Numbered from the stretch's first letter, positions 47,052 through 59,065 are shown. The stretch: DNA of 64,000 bases from Echinometra lucunter (GCA_029962745.1 CM057171.1:19168034-19232033), one strand, 5' to 3'. The notes: a model not told the origin generated them from the letters alone. Numbers and translations: made by a program.

Positions 47052-47396
47052 CTTTTATAAAACGGGTTCAAGGATGTAGCCAATAGCGAGTGCGTATGCA
47101 TGTCACGTGTTCATGCTTTAATTCTACGTGCATTTTTTGTGCAGCACTGTGCATTTTGGATGCATCACTTTACCTCTAGCACAAAAACTGATACACACGT
47201 CATGAAATACGCGTCTTTTCTAGAAGTCACAAAGATTTTGATGCGCTTACTCAGGGACGCATCACACTGGCTACGCTTGTGATGTCATAAGAGAAAGCAG
47301 ATGTTGCCTCCTTGTCTGTGCAATGTGAGGAAATTTGGAGCGGTTTTAACAAATTTTCCACTACAAAGTCATACTGCCGACCCGTTTTATAAAACA
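47052..47396. mobile_element. MITE with CCTTTTATAAAACGGGTT ends
   Basis: TTTTATAAAACGGGTT at the left is mirrored by GACCCGTTTTATAAAA at the right over about 16 bp. The interior is CpG-rich, with many GCGTATGCATGTCACGTG-type words. Confidence 0.7.
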
Positions 47397-47554
47397 AATA
47401 ATGCACAGATTTAAATTTGTGATGTTAGTGGTGATGCAGGCATCTCGGGTATTTACAATATTATGCAAAAGCACTCGGCTAGTCGCACATTTTAAATACC
47501 CTCGAGTGCACTGCATCGCCACTACCACACTCACATCTGTGCATTATTTGTATA
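47397..47554. mobile_element. Foldback element with AAATAATGCACAGAT ends
   Basis: AAATAATGCACAGAT and ATCTGTGCATTATTT are perfect inverted ends. Inner arms GTGGTGATGCAGGCATCTCG / GAGTGCACTGCATCGCCACT also pair. It abuts the preceding element directly. Confidence 0.75.
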
Positions 47555-48730
47555 ATACAGCATACTGTGATGCTATGAATGGGATTAACAGTGTTTGGAT
47601 AGGTATTTCTGAGTGAAAGTCCTCTAGTGACTTTGCTAAAAATGCAAGTAGTATCGGCGTAGTAAACATTTTTTCTGTTGTCTGAACAGATCCAAAATCT
47701 AACACCTCTTGCTCTCGAGGTCAAGTGGTAGGCCCTTAGAGGCCTGAACTGGAAAATGACCTTTTCAGAGACCATTCCGAAATGCTAATCCCCTACAGTA
47801 TATGGCTCTTGCTCCCTCTCATGATTCATTAAAAATGAGTGTTCTGCCATGCTCTTTATGTTTTTAACTTATCATCACTTTTCAGTAGGTACATGCTTGC
47901 ACTTTAACCCCAGCCGAGTCATACCAAAAGACGTTAAAAGATGGGAGTTGCTGCTACCTTCTTTGGTGTTCGATCTGGCGCTGCTCAGTGGTGCCGGCCG
48001 ATCAATTGGGCAAAAAGAATTTCCTTTCTTGAACAATAAAATTGGGAGATTTTTTTTATTGTACAAGAAACATTGCACTACTTTGTTATTATCAATTTTT
48101 GGAAACCCCACTTTATTTTTTTCTACAGTGCTCTTTTTTTTTTTTTACTGTGCCACTTATTTCATTTCATTTTCATTCATTATTCATTTGCTTCTTTTAA
48201 AAAGCACTTATACAAAATACAAAAATATACTGGAATTAATCAACACTGAGATAATATCTTGAATAACAACATCTTTTGATTATGAGATGAGTATTAATGT
48301 GTCAGTAATTGCTCACATGCAAATAAAAGAGAGGTTGGCCAAACTTAATGGGACATCATATTTCACACCAACTTTATAAAAATTTGATGGGTCCACACCT
48401 TTTTGCCATCAGGGGGCAGAGAGATGCTTTTTGCCTCAACATTTTTTTTTACCCTCATATACAGGTGTACCATTCATTTTCGCGCCCCCACCCCCACACA
48501 CACACCAAAAAGAATAATTGGGGGTTAACTGTTTGGGGGTTTGTCGCTTTAGATGTGAAACAAGCCTTTACTGCTACCAAATTCTGAGCTTCGCCCCTGG
48601 GGCTCAAACTTCACTCAAAGCCTAACCCTCAACTAAAGATTAACATCAAATCGAATCGCGTCCAAGCCATAATCATATATATTGTTGACGAAATTCACCA
48701 CTGAAGCAAATATTTCTGCTGAGCCAGTGT
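47555..48730. other. Intronic DNA without recognised features
   Basis: T tracts at 48052-48058 and 48129-48142 only. No exon recognised. Confidence 0.4.
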
Positions 48731-49011
48731 CCACCCTAATTGCTGGACATCAGTTGATGTGGTTTTGGTAGGAATAGTTGCAATTACATGTTCTCAAGAG
48801 GAAATAGCGAACCGCCATTATCAGCCATCTTTTGATGAGTTACGGTAGGAAGTGTAATGTTTTCAGGGGTAAAGTGAGATCACTATCATCAGGATGTCAC
48901 TGATGCCTTTAAGGGTAAAGGTAATCGTTGAGTGTCACTAGAACAATTGCATTGTCAGACCATGCACCTTTTACTCGTTGAACACCAAGCCCGAGTTAGC
49001 TTGGGCTAGGG

Positions 49012-49479
49012 CAGCGCTTCTCAACTGGTGGTCCGCGAAGCTTTCTCAGATGGGCCGTTAGGTCAGTCCAAAGTATTTTGGAAAAAATTCTTGAATTCAG
49101 CTTTACTGTTAACATCAAAATGAATTGAATTTATTAAACATATTAAAATAGCATCAGCACTTGTGGAATATTGTCAGTACAATGTGCTAAAGTTTTCTGA
49201 AAATTTCTGTACATTCGGGGTGGAATATTATATCAGTCTTTCATTTATTGCAACCATACATGTAGGTTGGATTTTGTAATGTAATGTAGGTAATGTAGTG
49301 GTCCAGATAATTACCACACAATTCATTCTCTATTTTCTTTTGTCATGTTTTATTGATTGTTTTTCTCATTGAGATTCTGTGAGTTGGGCCTCAAAATATT
49401 TTCAAGAAAGAAGGTGGGCCTCGAAAAAATCTTAATAGCCAAAGTGGGCTTCCAGGTATAAAAGGTTGAGAAGCACCTG
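49012..49479. mobile_element. hAT-like non-autonomous element (CAGxGxTTCTCAAC ends)
   Basis: Ends CAGCGCTTCTCAACTGG and AGGTTGAGAAGCACCTG fit the common hAT terminal consensus, and GGTCCGCGAAG follows at the left. The interior has no transposase. An 8-bp target duplication is not evident, so the flanks have changed. Confidence 0.75.
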
Positions 49480-49480
49480 C

Positions 49481-49655
49481 ACCTGCAATCCAGCTAACAG
49501 TGGAAGTTATAAAATGATTCAGCAGACCCGGGTTCAAGTCTCGTCTGAGTCCCGTCTCTCGGACGGTGACGTAAAAGGGCTGTCCCAGACGTAAAATAAT
49601 CATATCTGATTGATATACGTCTGTAAAACCTCAATTCGACAACAACAACTTGGGT
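49481..49655 (+). mobile_element. tRNA-derived SINE fragment
   Basis: Contains CCCGGGTTCAAGTCTCG, a Pol III B-box-like T-arm sequence, followed by a non-tRNA body with CCGTCTCTCGGACGGTGACG and a tail AATTCGACAACAACAAC. The A-box part is poorly kept. It sits immediately after the hAT-like element. Confidence 0.65.
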
Positions 49656-49705
49656 ATATGGAAAATCTACTTTATACTGAAATCAAATGATCCTCAACTG
49701 GTTAA

Positions 49706-50113
49706 CCCATAGAGGTACAGTGTCTCCTTTAGGAGACGCTTTTGCAGTATCTGTTGGTCCAGAATGTTCGGCAGTACATATCATACATGAGCAGAAAGAG
49801 AAAAATGCACTGAAAAATTTGAGCCCATTCCAATCGCCCTATGGTGTGGTGTTCTCGAATTAGAGCAGTTCAGCTGTTTCTAATCATTAAACTCTTTAAA
49901 TTGGCAACACAGTGAATATTACATAATCACTATTTCCATGTTCAAATTGGCAATTTCTTATTAAATTTTAAATTATATTTCATTTTGGTTTATGTTATAT
50001 CCATATTTATTTTTTTCAAGCTATGTAAGCGTGGAAAACAATATTTTTTATTGCCAATTTGAGGATTGAAGATGATTAATCTAAACCTCAAGAAAGCTTT
50101 GTACTGCTATGGG
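49706..50113 (+). mobile_element. TTAA-flanked MITE, family 2, copy 4
   Basis: 408 bp between TTAA at 49702-49705 and 50114-50117. Ends CCCATAGAGGTACAGTG and TTGTACTGCTATGGG. This is the best preserved family 2 copy and shows the CCC/GGG ends in full. Confidence 0.9.
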
Positions 50114-50899
50114 TTAACAGAGACCCATTGATGTCTTGGGTAAGGAAGAATCATTGCATATTGCCAGGGGAGATGTCGGTCCACCACAATCATCAGAAAT
50201 TGATCAATTCATTGTGGTAGGATTAATAATTCTGATATGCCATGAAAAAATGCTCGATTCCTATTTTCAAAGGTCTACTGATATTTTAGACAAGAAATAA
50301 TAATTTGATATGGGCATAGCAAATTTCACATATTCTTAATGTAGGTACATTTGTGTGTTGGGGTAGCAATAACAATTGAATGTCGCAAGAGGAAATGTGA
50401 GATCACAATTATCAGCAATTATTTGATGTGTTTTGCTATGATTAATGAGTGGATATAACAAGAGTAAGTGTCACAAGATAAAATGTCTGATCACCTTCCT
50501 ATCAGACAGCAATATTGTGTTGGTTTGAGTAGGAATAATGATTGAATATCGCAAGAGTGGATGTCCCAGTAGGAAGTGTTGGATCACCATCGTATCAGAT
50601 GTCAATTCACTGTTGGGGTAGGAATATTAATTGGATATCATCAGACCAAATACCATATCACCACTGTCAGACATCCATTTATGTGATGGGGTCAAAATAA
50701 TGAGTGGTGTGCCAGCCAAGCTCCAACAGGTGCTTTGTGAGCCTGATAAATTGAATTTGTATAATGAATATTCTGTCATAGGTAAATTTTAACAAGATGT
50801 CATTTCCATCAGCATTGATTATTTGGATACGATTTCCTTCTCTATTCTTTTCCTCTGTGACAAGGCAGTTGGGGAGAAAAGAGATGCAAAATTCCTTTG

Positions 50900-52620
50900 G
50901 CCTGTCCTATTAAATAAAAACCTACTCTATATGATGAATGAAGATAGAGTACAAAGAATTTTGGGACAGTTCAGTTTAATATTGACAGTAATGTTGTGTT
51001 TTGTTACGTCCATACATCTGCCCTTGATCAAAGAGAATTGTTGGCAAAGGCTGCTTATCAAAGACAGGCCTTTGAGCAGTTTTACCTCTGCTTCAAGCAT
51101 ATCACAGTCGATGTGCGCCATGTATAATTCTTGAACTCTTGTTGGGATTCTCTTCTTCTGGATTCCATTGCAAGCATTTCAGAAAATGACTTTGATTTTG
51201 CTCAACATTTGATGACCTGTCAAGTCAAAGCACTCTTGGATCCTGTTGGAACATTGTTGAGGCTCCGGTAATGTTCTTACATTTCCTATAGAAAACTTGT
51301 GTCCCACAGCACCTTCCATGCTGGAGTCCCCTGGGAACCTTTTTTAGTCTTGGAAGAATTGGCCCAGAAATTGATTTCTTTTTTGCCTTGTCATACACCT
51401 GCACAAAGGATTTCCCCTTTGCCTTCAGATTGGGTCTGAGGGCCTTTCCACATTTTTACTATTGTCTGCGCTGATATTGATGGTTGTGGCAAGGTTATTT
51501 CTACTTGCTCAGAGACCCCATTACATTCTTTGTGTTTCTGTCAGTGATTTCCCCTCATCTGCAATCTGTCGCAAAGTGTGGGACAGGGCCTCAGGGCTCT
51601 TCAGGACCAAAACAGCTTTTGTGTGGTCTGTCCATTGCAGCATTTGAAGGTCTTCTGCATCCTCAAAGTCTGCAGCAATGTTCTGCTTCTGAGCTAGATA
51701 TTTTGGTGTTGCCTTGATAAAAACTGCCAAGTCATGCAGGTAACCTAGAGTGTTCCTCAGTAATTTGCTTTTCCTTACCATAAATTGCAGAGCCAAGTCT
51801 AGTCTATGATTGGAGCAGTGGAGGAACAGCCCTCATTCCCTTGCAACATACAATCCAGCAGTTCCAAGTTGCACCTGATAAAAATATCTTTTAGAGCAAC
51901 TGCAGTTTGAGAGTCTGTCTTTTCTAGTTTGTACATGCTGATGAAGTTCTTGTTCATTGGCATTTTGTTGAGATTCAGCCACTCCAAGACTCGTGTTAGC
52001 TGTTCCTTATGACCGACATCTCGTGACTAAGCAGCTGAGATTGCTGCACATCTGAGAGCTAGATAGATATGGACAGTATTTCCTATCATCTCCAGTAGTT
52101 CATTGATGACTTCATCATGACTCAGGTACTTTCCATCTTGTACCCAGTTCCTCAAACAAGGACAATCCTCAGCTCTAATGAACAGCAATTGGAAATTTCT
52201 GACTAACTGGGAGTCTCCTTGAACGCCTAGCCCCTGACTTGTTAGGTACCTGCTTCAGGAGCATCAAGCGGTGTGTTCCCTGTGTCTTTTGGAGATCATG
52301 TTTCAGTGTTACTGATACATCCATTTTGGATCATCATGAAAGCCAACTTTCGATACTGCCTCCTTCATGGAAGTGGGACTTTGAATGTTTTTCAACTTTT
52401 TCAAAGCACTTTTCCTGGTTGCAAAAATTGCCTGATGTGAAGGCATCTTTGCCACATTTTCTGAGGGTGGCTAATTTCTTGCTCTTCCCATGTCTATTGT
52501 AATAACAGAATTTTGTTGCTCCCGACAAGCAGAAACTGACCCATGGATATTGCACAAAAGTCCTATAGTCTTAGAAGGGCAGAGTCTCACCATTTCCGAT
52601 TTCCCATAAACCTCGTTTGC
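50900..52620 (-). pseudogene. Decayed hAT-superfamily transposase (ZMYM/TTF zinc-finger, DUF4371 type)
   Basis: On the minus strand, fragments follow in the order of this transposase class. A TTF-type zinc finger comes first: YPWVSFCLSGATKFCYYNRH, then KVEKHSKSHFHEGG. A DUF4371 part follows: SRDVGHKEQLTRVLEWLN, NFISMYKLEKTDSQTAVALK, then FIRCNLELLDCMLQGNEG. An RNase-H-like part comes next: LGYLHDLAVFIKATPKYLAQ, then LKSPEALSHTLRQIADEGKS. The C-terminal piece is IDCDMLEAEVKLLKGL. Stops and frameshifts separate the pieces (for example after the zinc finger at about 52330 and before the DUF4371 motif at about 52028), so it is not functional. A domesticated host gene of the same class is a possible source, but terminal repeats were not identified. 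It lies inside the KCNQ1-like intron in opposite orientation. Confidence 0.8.
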
Positions 52621-53830
52621 TGAAGATCATTTTATTTCCTTGGCGGCCGTTGGGTGGTACGGTCTGTCCTCACTACATCATTCGCCTGGCACAATACACC
52701 TGTACACCCTCCATTCAAACCTTCCTAGTCTGTGAGCCTAAGAGTTTGTCTGGCATCCCTGCTATGGAAGCTGATGAACTTGGGCATATTATTCAACAGG
52801 TTCAATTTTATAAGTCCTTTAAAAATTACGAGGCTTGCCTGAGGTTTTCCAGGATATCGACAATAATATTTGAATGGTTAGATTAATTACCTTGGGCTTT
52901 TCGATTAGTAAATACCCCCACATTTCTGCAAGGATAACCATAGTGGTGTTGTGGTCTAGTTGAAGAGTCTCTAGACTGAATTACGAGGTATATCTTTGAA
53001 ACTCTTGCCTCACCAACATTGTCCTTTCGGAAAAAATTGATTAATCTTCATTTATCACACTTGACCCAGGTAGTAAGGGGGTACCTAGTAGGATTTATTC
53101 CTTGAATGCACTGAGTGCTACATGACAAAAAAGGCTAAAATATGAGATGAGCCTTATAATTTAGTGGGATCTTGTTCTATTGTTGTATTCATAGACACAT
53201 CTTTTCTTGATACAGTATCTAACGTTATCTACACGAAACCAGTTACAAGTTCAGGAACAGTTCAAATTAGCAAGATCTTCTAATTGAAAACAAAATGATC
53301 CATTGTCACTTCCTTAACACTTACAGAAATTGTGACATAGGGTTAAATGCATTGGTACTTACAATATATGAAACATCAATACATTGATCAATTACATGGC
53401 CGTTCCCATATTTACCTGTATATATTTAACCAGTACTGATATCGAGATTTACTTACAAGAGACAGCTGACTTCCCACATGTATCATTTTTAGGTGAAAAG
53501 GGGTTGTACACCACTCAAAAAGTGTGTATGTTGTATAGTGTGACATGCAGTGTTAAGTATTCAGTGGACATTGAATTCACCTCTTGACATTTACTTTGGG
53601 TTGGTGGTGTGTATTTGTACAAGAACTGACCCACAGTTTTCTTGTCATACTCTGTCATCTGTATTTCATACTGAGAGTTAAGAGACCCATGAGAGATGTT
53701 ATTATCATCTTTCCTTTTTTATTGGATTTCTCCCCTTTCCCCATGTTGTTTCAGCATCATGTTTTCCTTTGTTTCTACTTCTACGACTTCATTGCCTTCT
53801 TGTGTTCACTGTACCTTCACCGTGACCGTC
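52621..53830. other. Intronic DNA without recognised features
   Basis: No exon or repeat family recognised. Confidence 0.4.
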
Positions 53831-53837
53831 GGCATCA

Positions 53838-54395
53838 TGATCTTCATAATTATAACCATCATCATCATAATCATTATCATCATAATCATTATCATCATAA
53901 TCATTATCATCATAATCATTATCATCATCATAAGCATTTTCATCTTTATCATAATCATTTTCATCTTCATCATAATCATCATCACCACCATGCATCTTCA
54001 TCATAATAATCCTTGATCATTATCATCATCATTATAATCATCATGATGATGATAATCCTCCTCCTTATCGTCATCACCACCATAATCATCATCATCATCA
54101 TCATCACCATACTGATCATCATCATCATCATCGTCATCATCGTCATCATTGTCATCATGTATCTTCATCATCATTATTATCATCATCATCATAATCGTCA
54201 TCATCGTCGTCATCATCATCGTCATCGTCATCATCGTCATCACGCATCTTCATAATCATCATCATAATCCTGATCATCATCATCATCATCATCATTATCA
54301 CCATCATCATTATCACCATCTTCATTATCATCTTCATTATCATCATCATCATTATATTAAGCATTATCATCATCACAGTCATTATCATTATTATT
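53838..54395. repeat. (ATC)n / (ATCATA)n microsatellite
   Basis: CATCATAAT units, then CATCAT and CGTCATCAT mixtures over 550 bp. All open frames here are repeat artefacts. Confidence 0.95.
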
Positions 54396-55530
54396 ATTCA
54401 CATGCAAAGTTTGGTGGCGGTTTACTCCATGAAGAAGGAGAGTTGAACCAAGCTTAAAGTTCAAGAAACCTTTTCAGTGTCCATCTTTGTTGCCACGGTA
54501 ACCAACATGTCGTTCATTTTGATGACTGTCTAGTTTATTTTCAAAACCCAATAAATATTGCCTCCAGACATGAAAAGTCTCAAAGGCCTGAAATAAAAGG
54601 CAATCCAAATCAAATGATATCTGAATGACTGAGCAGCATGCACATGAATGCTTAAAATCAAGTTCTTTTGTATCAGTCATGCGCTTTGACATAACATGAG
54701 CCTACTTTTTGGAGTCATTTTTCTGCCTAGTAATTCTCTCATGTTCAGTTGATATATTATGAACTGCCCCCCCCCCTCAATGTTTTTGTATAACTTAAAC
54801 GTTACCATGACTTGGTACTTGGAAAGGTGATCCTCCTCATATTCTCAATTGGGAAACAAGTGATCGGAAATGTTCTCTAGCAGATTCCTGACCAACGAAT
54901 ATTCAACATCATTTTGGTTGTAATATAATGTTTTGATAATTGTTATTCTATGCTTTGTCTGTTATTGGCATGGGGCTTGTCTCGTCAGTGCGACTGAGGT
55001 AAAATGCAGAGAATCAATAGAACCAGATGATGTAGTCATAATTAATTGCTTGATACTACTAAGTAATTGATTATATGTCTCCAACTACCCATCCGTAAAT
55101 TTTGTTCTGTACATTTGATCAGTAATAATAACCTATTCTGACTTATTGTGTGTAATGAGAAAAGTGTTTGCTTAATTGAGATTATAACCAATTTCGGTGA
55201 ATAGTTTCTATTTTTGTCCCCTTTTGGGCTTTAAAATTTACTTGATTTAACAGTCTTCACAGTGGAGGTAGAAGAAACAATCAATTTTCCCCTTTTTTGC
55301 CTTTAACTGAATTGGAATGCAGGATGATATTTTCCATAGCATGGTATACAGACTCCTTGAGCTCCAAACAATGTCCAAGATGTAACAAATTCTTTTGTAT
55401 TTTGTATTTTGTTTTTTTGTATTTTTGTATTTTTTATCATGTTTATTACATTTACAAAGATCCCATTTTCTCTTCAACTATTAAATGAAGTACCATAAAA
55501 GTTGGTATGTTTGTCCTTGGTAGTCAAATG
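54396..55530. other. Intronic DNA without recognised features
   Basis: C tract at 54767-54776 and a TTTTGTATTTTGTATT run at 55392-55431. No exon. Confidence 0.4.
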
Positions 55531-55785
55531 TGTCACAGGTGGTGTTGCACGAAAGTTCAGTTGCGATCAATTGCAAATCAGTTGCAAATTCTGCAACTGA
55601 TTATAAAGTCGTGCTTGATTGCAAGACTTGCTCATGATATTAACATCAGGGGCAACTTTTTCTTGCATCAGGATTGATTGTAAGGGTTGCGATCAATTGC
55701 AAATTCGAAATTACAGTGCAAGACTTTTGACTGATTTGGGGGATTTGCAATTGATCACAATTTTTTTGCAACATCCCCTTAGTCA
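55531..55785. mobile_element. Hairpin element with GTTGCACGAAAGTTC / GCAACATCCCC ends
   Basis: GGTGTTGCACGAAAGTTCAG, then GTTGCGATCAATTGCAAATC, faces GATTTGCAATTGATCACAAT, then TTTTTGCAACATCCCC. GATCAATTGCAAAT recurs inside. It resembles the class with (G)GGCC-TTGCA ends. Confidence 0.65.
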
Positions 55786-55804
55786 TGTGGTAAAATATGC
55801 TTAA

Positions 55805-56285
55805 AGTGATTACACAATGGTAAACAAAATTTCGATATATGATCGAGAATAGAATTCTAAGAAGAATGACATTAAGAATTTGATGATTTTCAATCGAAAT
55901 CAATGCATTTTGGCTAATTTTCTCATAAAAAGTCAAGAGATGACCCAAAATTTGAGTATGAGGTATGACGTAAAAGTGGGTACCCAGCTTCGCGCATTGC
56001 AGTTGTGCTGCGGGCTAGACTGTACAATATGTATTATACCTTGCGCGCATTTTGATAGAAGTGCGTGACAAGATACCACCCACCATGACATCATTTTGAC
56101 GTAAAAGTGGGTACCCAGTTGAAACCGGGTCACAGCTGAGGGGTCAAAAATATCCTGAAATCTTACCACATTTGGGGGTTTCCTTGGCAACATGACTTTT
56201 TAAAAAACTTTAGGCAGATGATTTTCTGCTGATAAAACATGCTCTTTTAAATGAGCTATCATTGTTTCAGCATTGGGTGCACCCT
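55805..56285 (-). mobile_element. TTAA-flanked MITE, family 3, copy 3
   Basis: 481 bp between TTAA at 55801-55804 and 56286-56289. Begins AGTGATTACACAATGG and ends CATTGGGTGCACCCT. This is the best copy for defining both TTAA boundaries. Confidence 0.85.
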
Positions 56286-56332
56286 TTAAGACTCTCATAA
56301 ATGACCAGGAATAAAGTCTGGATGTTAGGATC

Positions 56333-56506
56333 CTTATCAAAAGTCAGAGCCAATTTGGAATGCAGTCTTTAGGGTCTTTCCTGCTCGGCGTCTTATCCCC
56401 TCCCGTTTCTCCATAGACAAAACAACGGGGGATCGGGAAAGCCAATGTAAAAGAAGGGTCACGGAGAAGACGATCAGAGACGCGGGACGAGACTTTTGAT
56501 AAGCGG
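56333..56506. mobile_element. Possible short inverted-repeat element
   Basis: CTTATCAAAAGTC at the left and GACTTTTGATAAG at the right are perfect 13-bp inverted repeats, 174 bp overall. The interior is CpG-rich (CGGCGTCTTATCCCCTCCCG). Single copy, starting about 45 bp from the preceding MITE. Confidence 0.5.
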
Positions 56507-58380
56507 TCTTATGTCCATTATGCTGGATTTGCCCATAAGCTAATTTTTGTCAAAATGTGCCAGTTTATCTTCTACATTGACCTTTCCGAAGCAGTTCCAT
56601 GAGGAATTGTGTCATAAGTATATATATCTTGGAATGACAAAGTTTAGTAGTTGAGAGGTCATGATTAGAAGGAGGAGGGGCAAAACACCAATTTGAAGGA
56701 CTGATTTAGTCATTGTCAATTACATGTGAATATCATGATTGCATTTTAATTGATCTAGTAAATATTTTTAAAAATAATGTATTTTTATGTCTTTGATAAA
56801 GTCCAACATTGATATCCATTGCCTCTTTACTAGAATAAGGTGGCAAAATGCTTCTTTTTGCTTAAAGAATACACCTTCATAAACCACTCTTTGATGAATG
56901 AATACATGGGTAGGCTAATTGTAACTTTCTTGTGTGCTCATGAAGTCCGGGAGAGTGAGAGCAACAGTGGTTTGTAACATAGAATGATGACTGTCCATCT
57001 TGGGTTGGTTGTATTGATGGAGAACATATCGACTAACCTCCTCATTCAGACTGACAGGATTTAATGTATACATATACCAAATTGATATGGCTATAGAGGT
57101 ATAGTATATATCTGCATTATATGCTTTTTTTCTAAAGTATATTGGTATTGTAAAATTAAGATTGTACATTTTCTTGGATGAGAAAGAATAAGGGTCTTTT
57201 TATTCTATGAAATGTTTTCATCTGAGTGGTTAGCTGTGAATGACTCTAAAAAATAAAGCACACGCTGACCTCCGGAAATCATTTTTTTTTATGTGTGTGT
57301 ATAATTTCTTTATGAAACTTTTGTATCTTGTGTGTATGACTCTTTTGCTATGCACTGATTGCCAAGATTCAACATATCTTTATGAAGTTCTGAGAGTCAG
57401 ATCATTTCATTTCAGTATGCCCAAGGAACAGTTGCCTGGGCTTTATTTTGTTAAAACATTTGCAGTTAGGGTTTAGGGTTAGATTATAGGGTTGAATTAG
57501 GCATAGACAGTTAGGGCTGTGGTTGCTGTCGGATATTGACCATAGGGAGCATCAGTGGTATAAATTGTATAATGAATTGTATAAATGTACCGTTGTGTGA
57601 ATGTCTTGTCAGAAGAAAGCCATAGGGGGCTCTTGATCTTTGGAGTGTGTTTGATAATGAGACATCCATCTATCTTGGAGGTTTGTATCAACACAAGAAT
57701 TGCCACACGTTTTATAAACAAGGAAAAGTGAAGGAGTCTTCCCCCTGTTCATACTACCTTAATTCATTGTATTCCTTTATGAAACCATATAGATATACAA
57801 CAGGGGATAAAAATTTCATACAGTAGTCTGAATATTGTGCAAAGCAACATTTGTTTGAGCATTCTTTTGACTGCAAAATTCTATAATGAAAGAAACGGAA
57901 GCCCTTCGTAGTCTGACCATCACAGGCATGAAAATCATAAAACCGGGCAGGACCTATTCTTGAACATGCTGATACGACCAATCAGCCGTAACTTTGTAGG
58001 CTCCAGCACTGATCTTGACATAACCTGGAAAAATAAATACATGGTGTCAACTGATTTCAACCCTCCTCTCCCCCCCCCCCCCACCCCGGAAAAAATCTTT
58101 ATATGACACCTTTTTACAAGCATATACATCACTTTTTTAAATTTTATCTTTTAGTTGTACTGCATTTTTTTATATCACCTTTAGGTACGAGTTTGGTATA
58201 AGTTTCTTATAGTCTGAATGAAGTACAAGTCTGAAAAGGTTAAAGCTGTCTTTGGTTTGTAAACAGTTAAGATAAGGGTTCTTAGGGTGAGGTTTATAAT
58301 GTCAAATGAGACTTGTATGGATATGTTAGACGAAGAGAATGAATGATGTGTGGGGGTGGGGTGGGGGTAGGTGAAGGAAA
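56507..58380. other. Intronic DNA without recognised features
   Basis: C tract at 58068-58086. No exon recognised. Confidence 0.4.
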
Positions 58381-58397
58381 AGTGATAGAATGATAGA

Positions 58398-58453
58398 GGG
58401 AAGAAGAAGAAGAGGAGGAGGAGGAGGAGGAGGAGGAGGAGGAGGAGGAGGAG

Positions 58454-58497
<44 letters not shown>
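58398..58497. repeat. (GGA)n then (GA)n microsatellite
   Basis: About 18 GGA units followed directly by about 18 GA units. Confidence 0.95.
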
Positions 58498-58498
<1 letters not shown>

Positions 58499-58656
58499 GT
58501 ATATGTATGTATATGTAATGTCATGGAAGACTTGTTTGAATGTGGTAACCAGGCAAGAATGATGCGTTTGTGGTATGAGGGGGAGAAAGAGAGAGAGGGA
58601 AATAGAGAGGGAAGGAGAGAGGAAAATAGAGAATGCATATTGTGTAATATCTAAAC

Positions 58657-58820
58657 AGGGCCCCGTCATACAAAGATTTGCAATCAGTCGCAAAGCTGTA
58701 ACAGCCAATCAAGACCATTGTTTCATGCACATCTTGTTCAAAAAGATGACCCTAGACCAAACAGAATGGTGGTTTCAAATTTGCGATTGATTGCAAACCT
58801 TTGTGTTACGGGCTCCTGGA
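58657..58820. mobile_element. Hairpin element with GGGCCCCGTCATACAAAG ends
   Basis: GGGCCCCGTCATACAAAGATT, with inner TTGCAATCAGTCGCAAA, faces TTTGCGATTGATTGCAAACC and TTTGTGTTACGGGCTCC. Same general architecture as the other GGGCC hairpin elements. Confidence 0.7.
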
Positions 58821-58881
58821 TAGTTTTATGGATGTGGTACATGTAGACCAAGAGGATGAATGGTATGTTTTGAGGTACCAG

Positions 58882-58923
<42 letters not shown>

Positions 58924-58950
58924 AAGGAGAGAGAGAAAAAGAGAAGAGTT
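58882..58950. repeat. (GA)n and G tract
   Basis: AGAGAG run, G tract at 58914-58923, then GA-rich sequence. Confidence 0.85.
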
Positions 58951-58958
58951 GTATGATA

Positions 58959-59065
58959 TTCAGTTCAGTTCAGTTTATTTCCGCAAATTGAATAAAGACA
59001 AGAGAAACAATCAGAACATACACAAGACCAAGTAGATGGAAAAAACAAACAAACAATGAAAATGT
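58959..59065 (-). mobile_element. Probable LINE 3' tail, minus strand
   Basis: TTCAGTTCAGTTCAGTTTAT reads on the minus strand as ATAAACTGAACTGAACTGAA, a short-repeat LINE tail of the kind seen at 43342. The following bases are A-rich and may be the 3' UTR. No coding part is visible. Confidence 0.55.

Larger units (their letters stand above)
48735..50710. repeat. Degenerate tandem array (~80-bp units) split by three insertions
   Basis: Units of the form TGTTGGGGTAGGAATAATGA, TTGAATATCGCAAGAGG, AAATGT.GGATCACCATC and TATCAGACATCAATT recur near 48752, 48830, 50150, 50349, 50428, 50515, 50608 and 50680. Between the first and later units lie a hAT-like MITE, a SINE and a TTAA MITE. Confidence 0.65.

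Noticed and set aside
47849..48262. Open frame of 137 codons with Phe/Leu-rich C-terminal half
   Set aside because: T-rich composition, no recognisable family, no splice or start context. No support as a gene.
57465..57500. TTAGGG-like words (AGGGTTTAGGGTTAG) as an interstitial telomere
   Set aside because: Only two or three imperfect units. The similar GGTTAGGGT words near 42700 and 43360 are also scattered and irregular.
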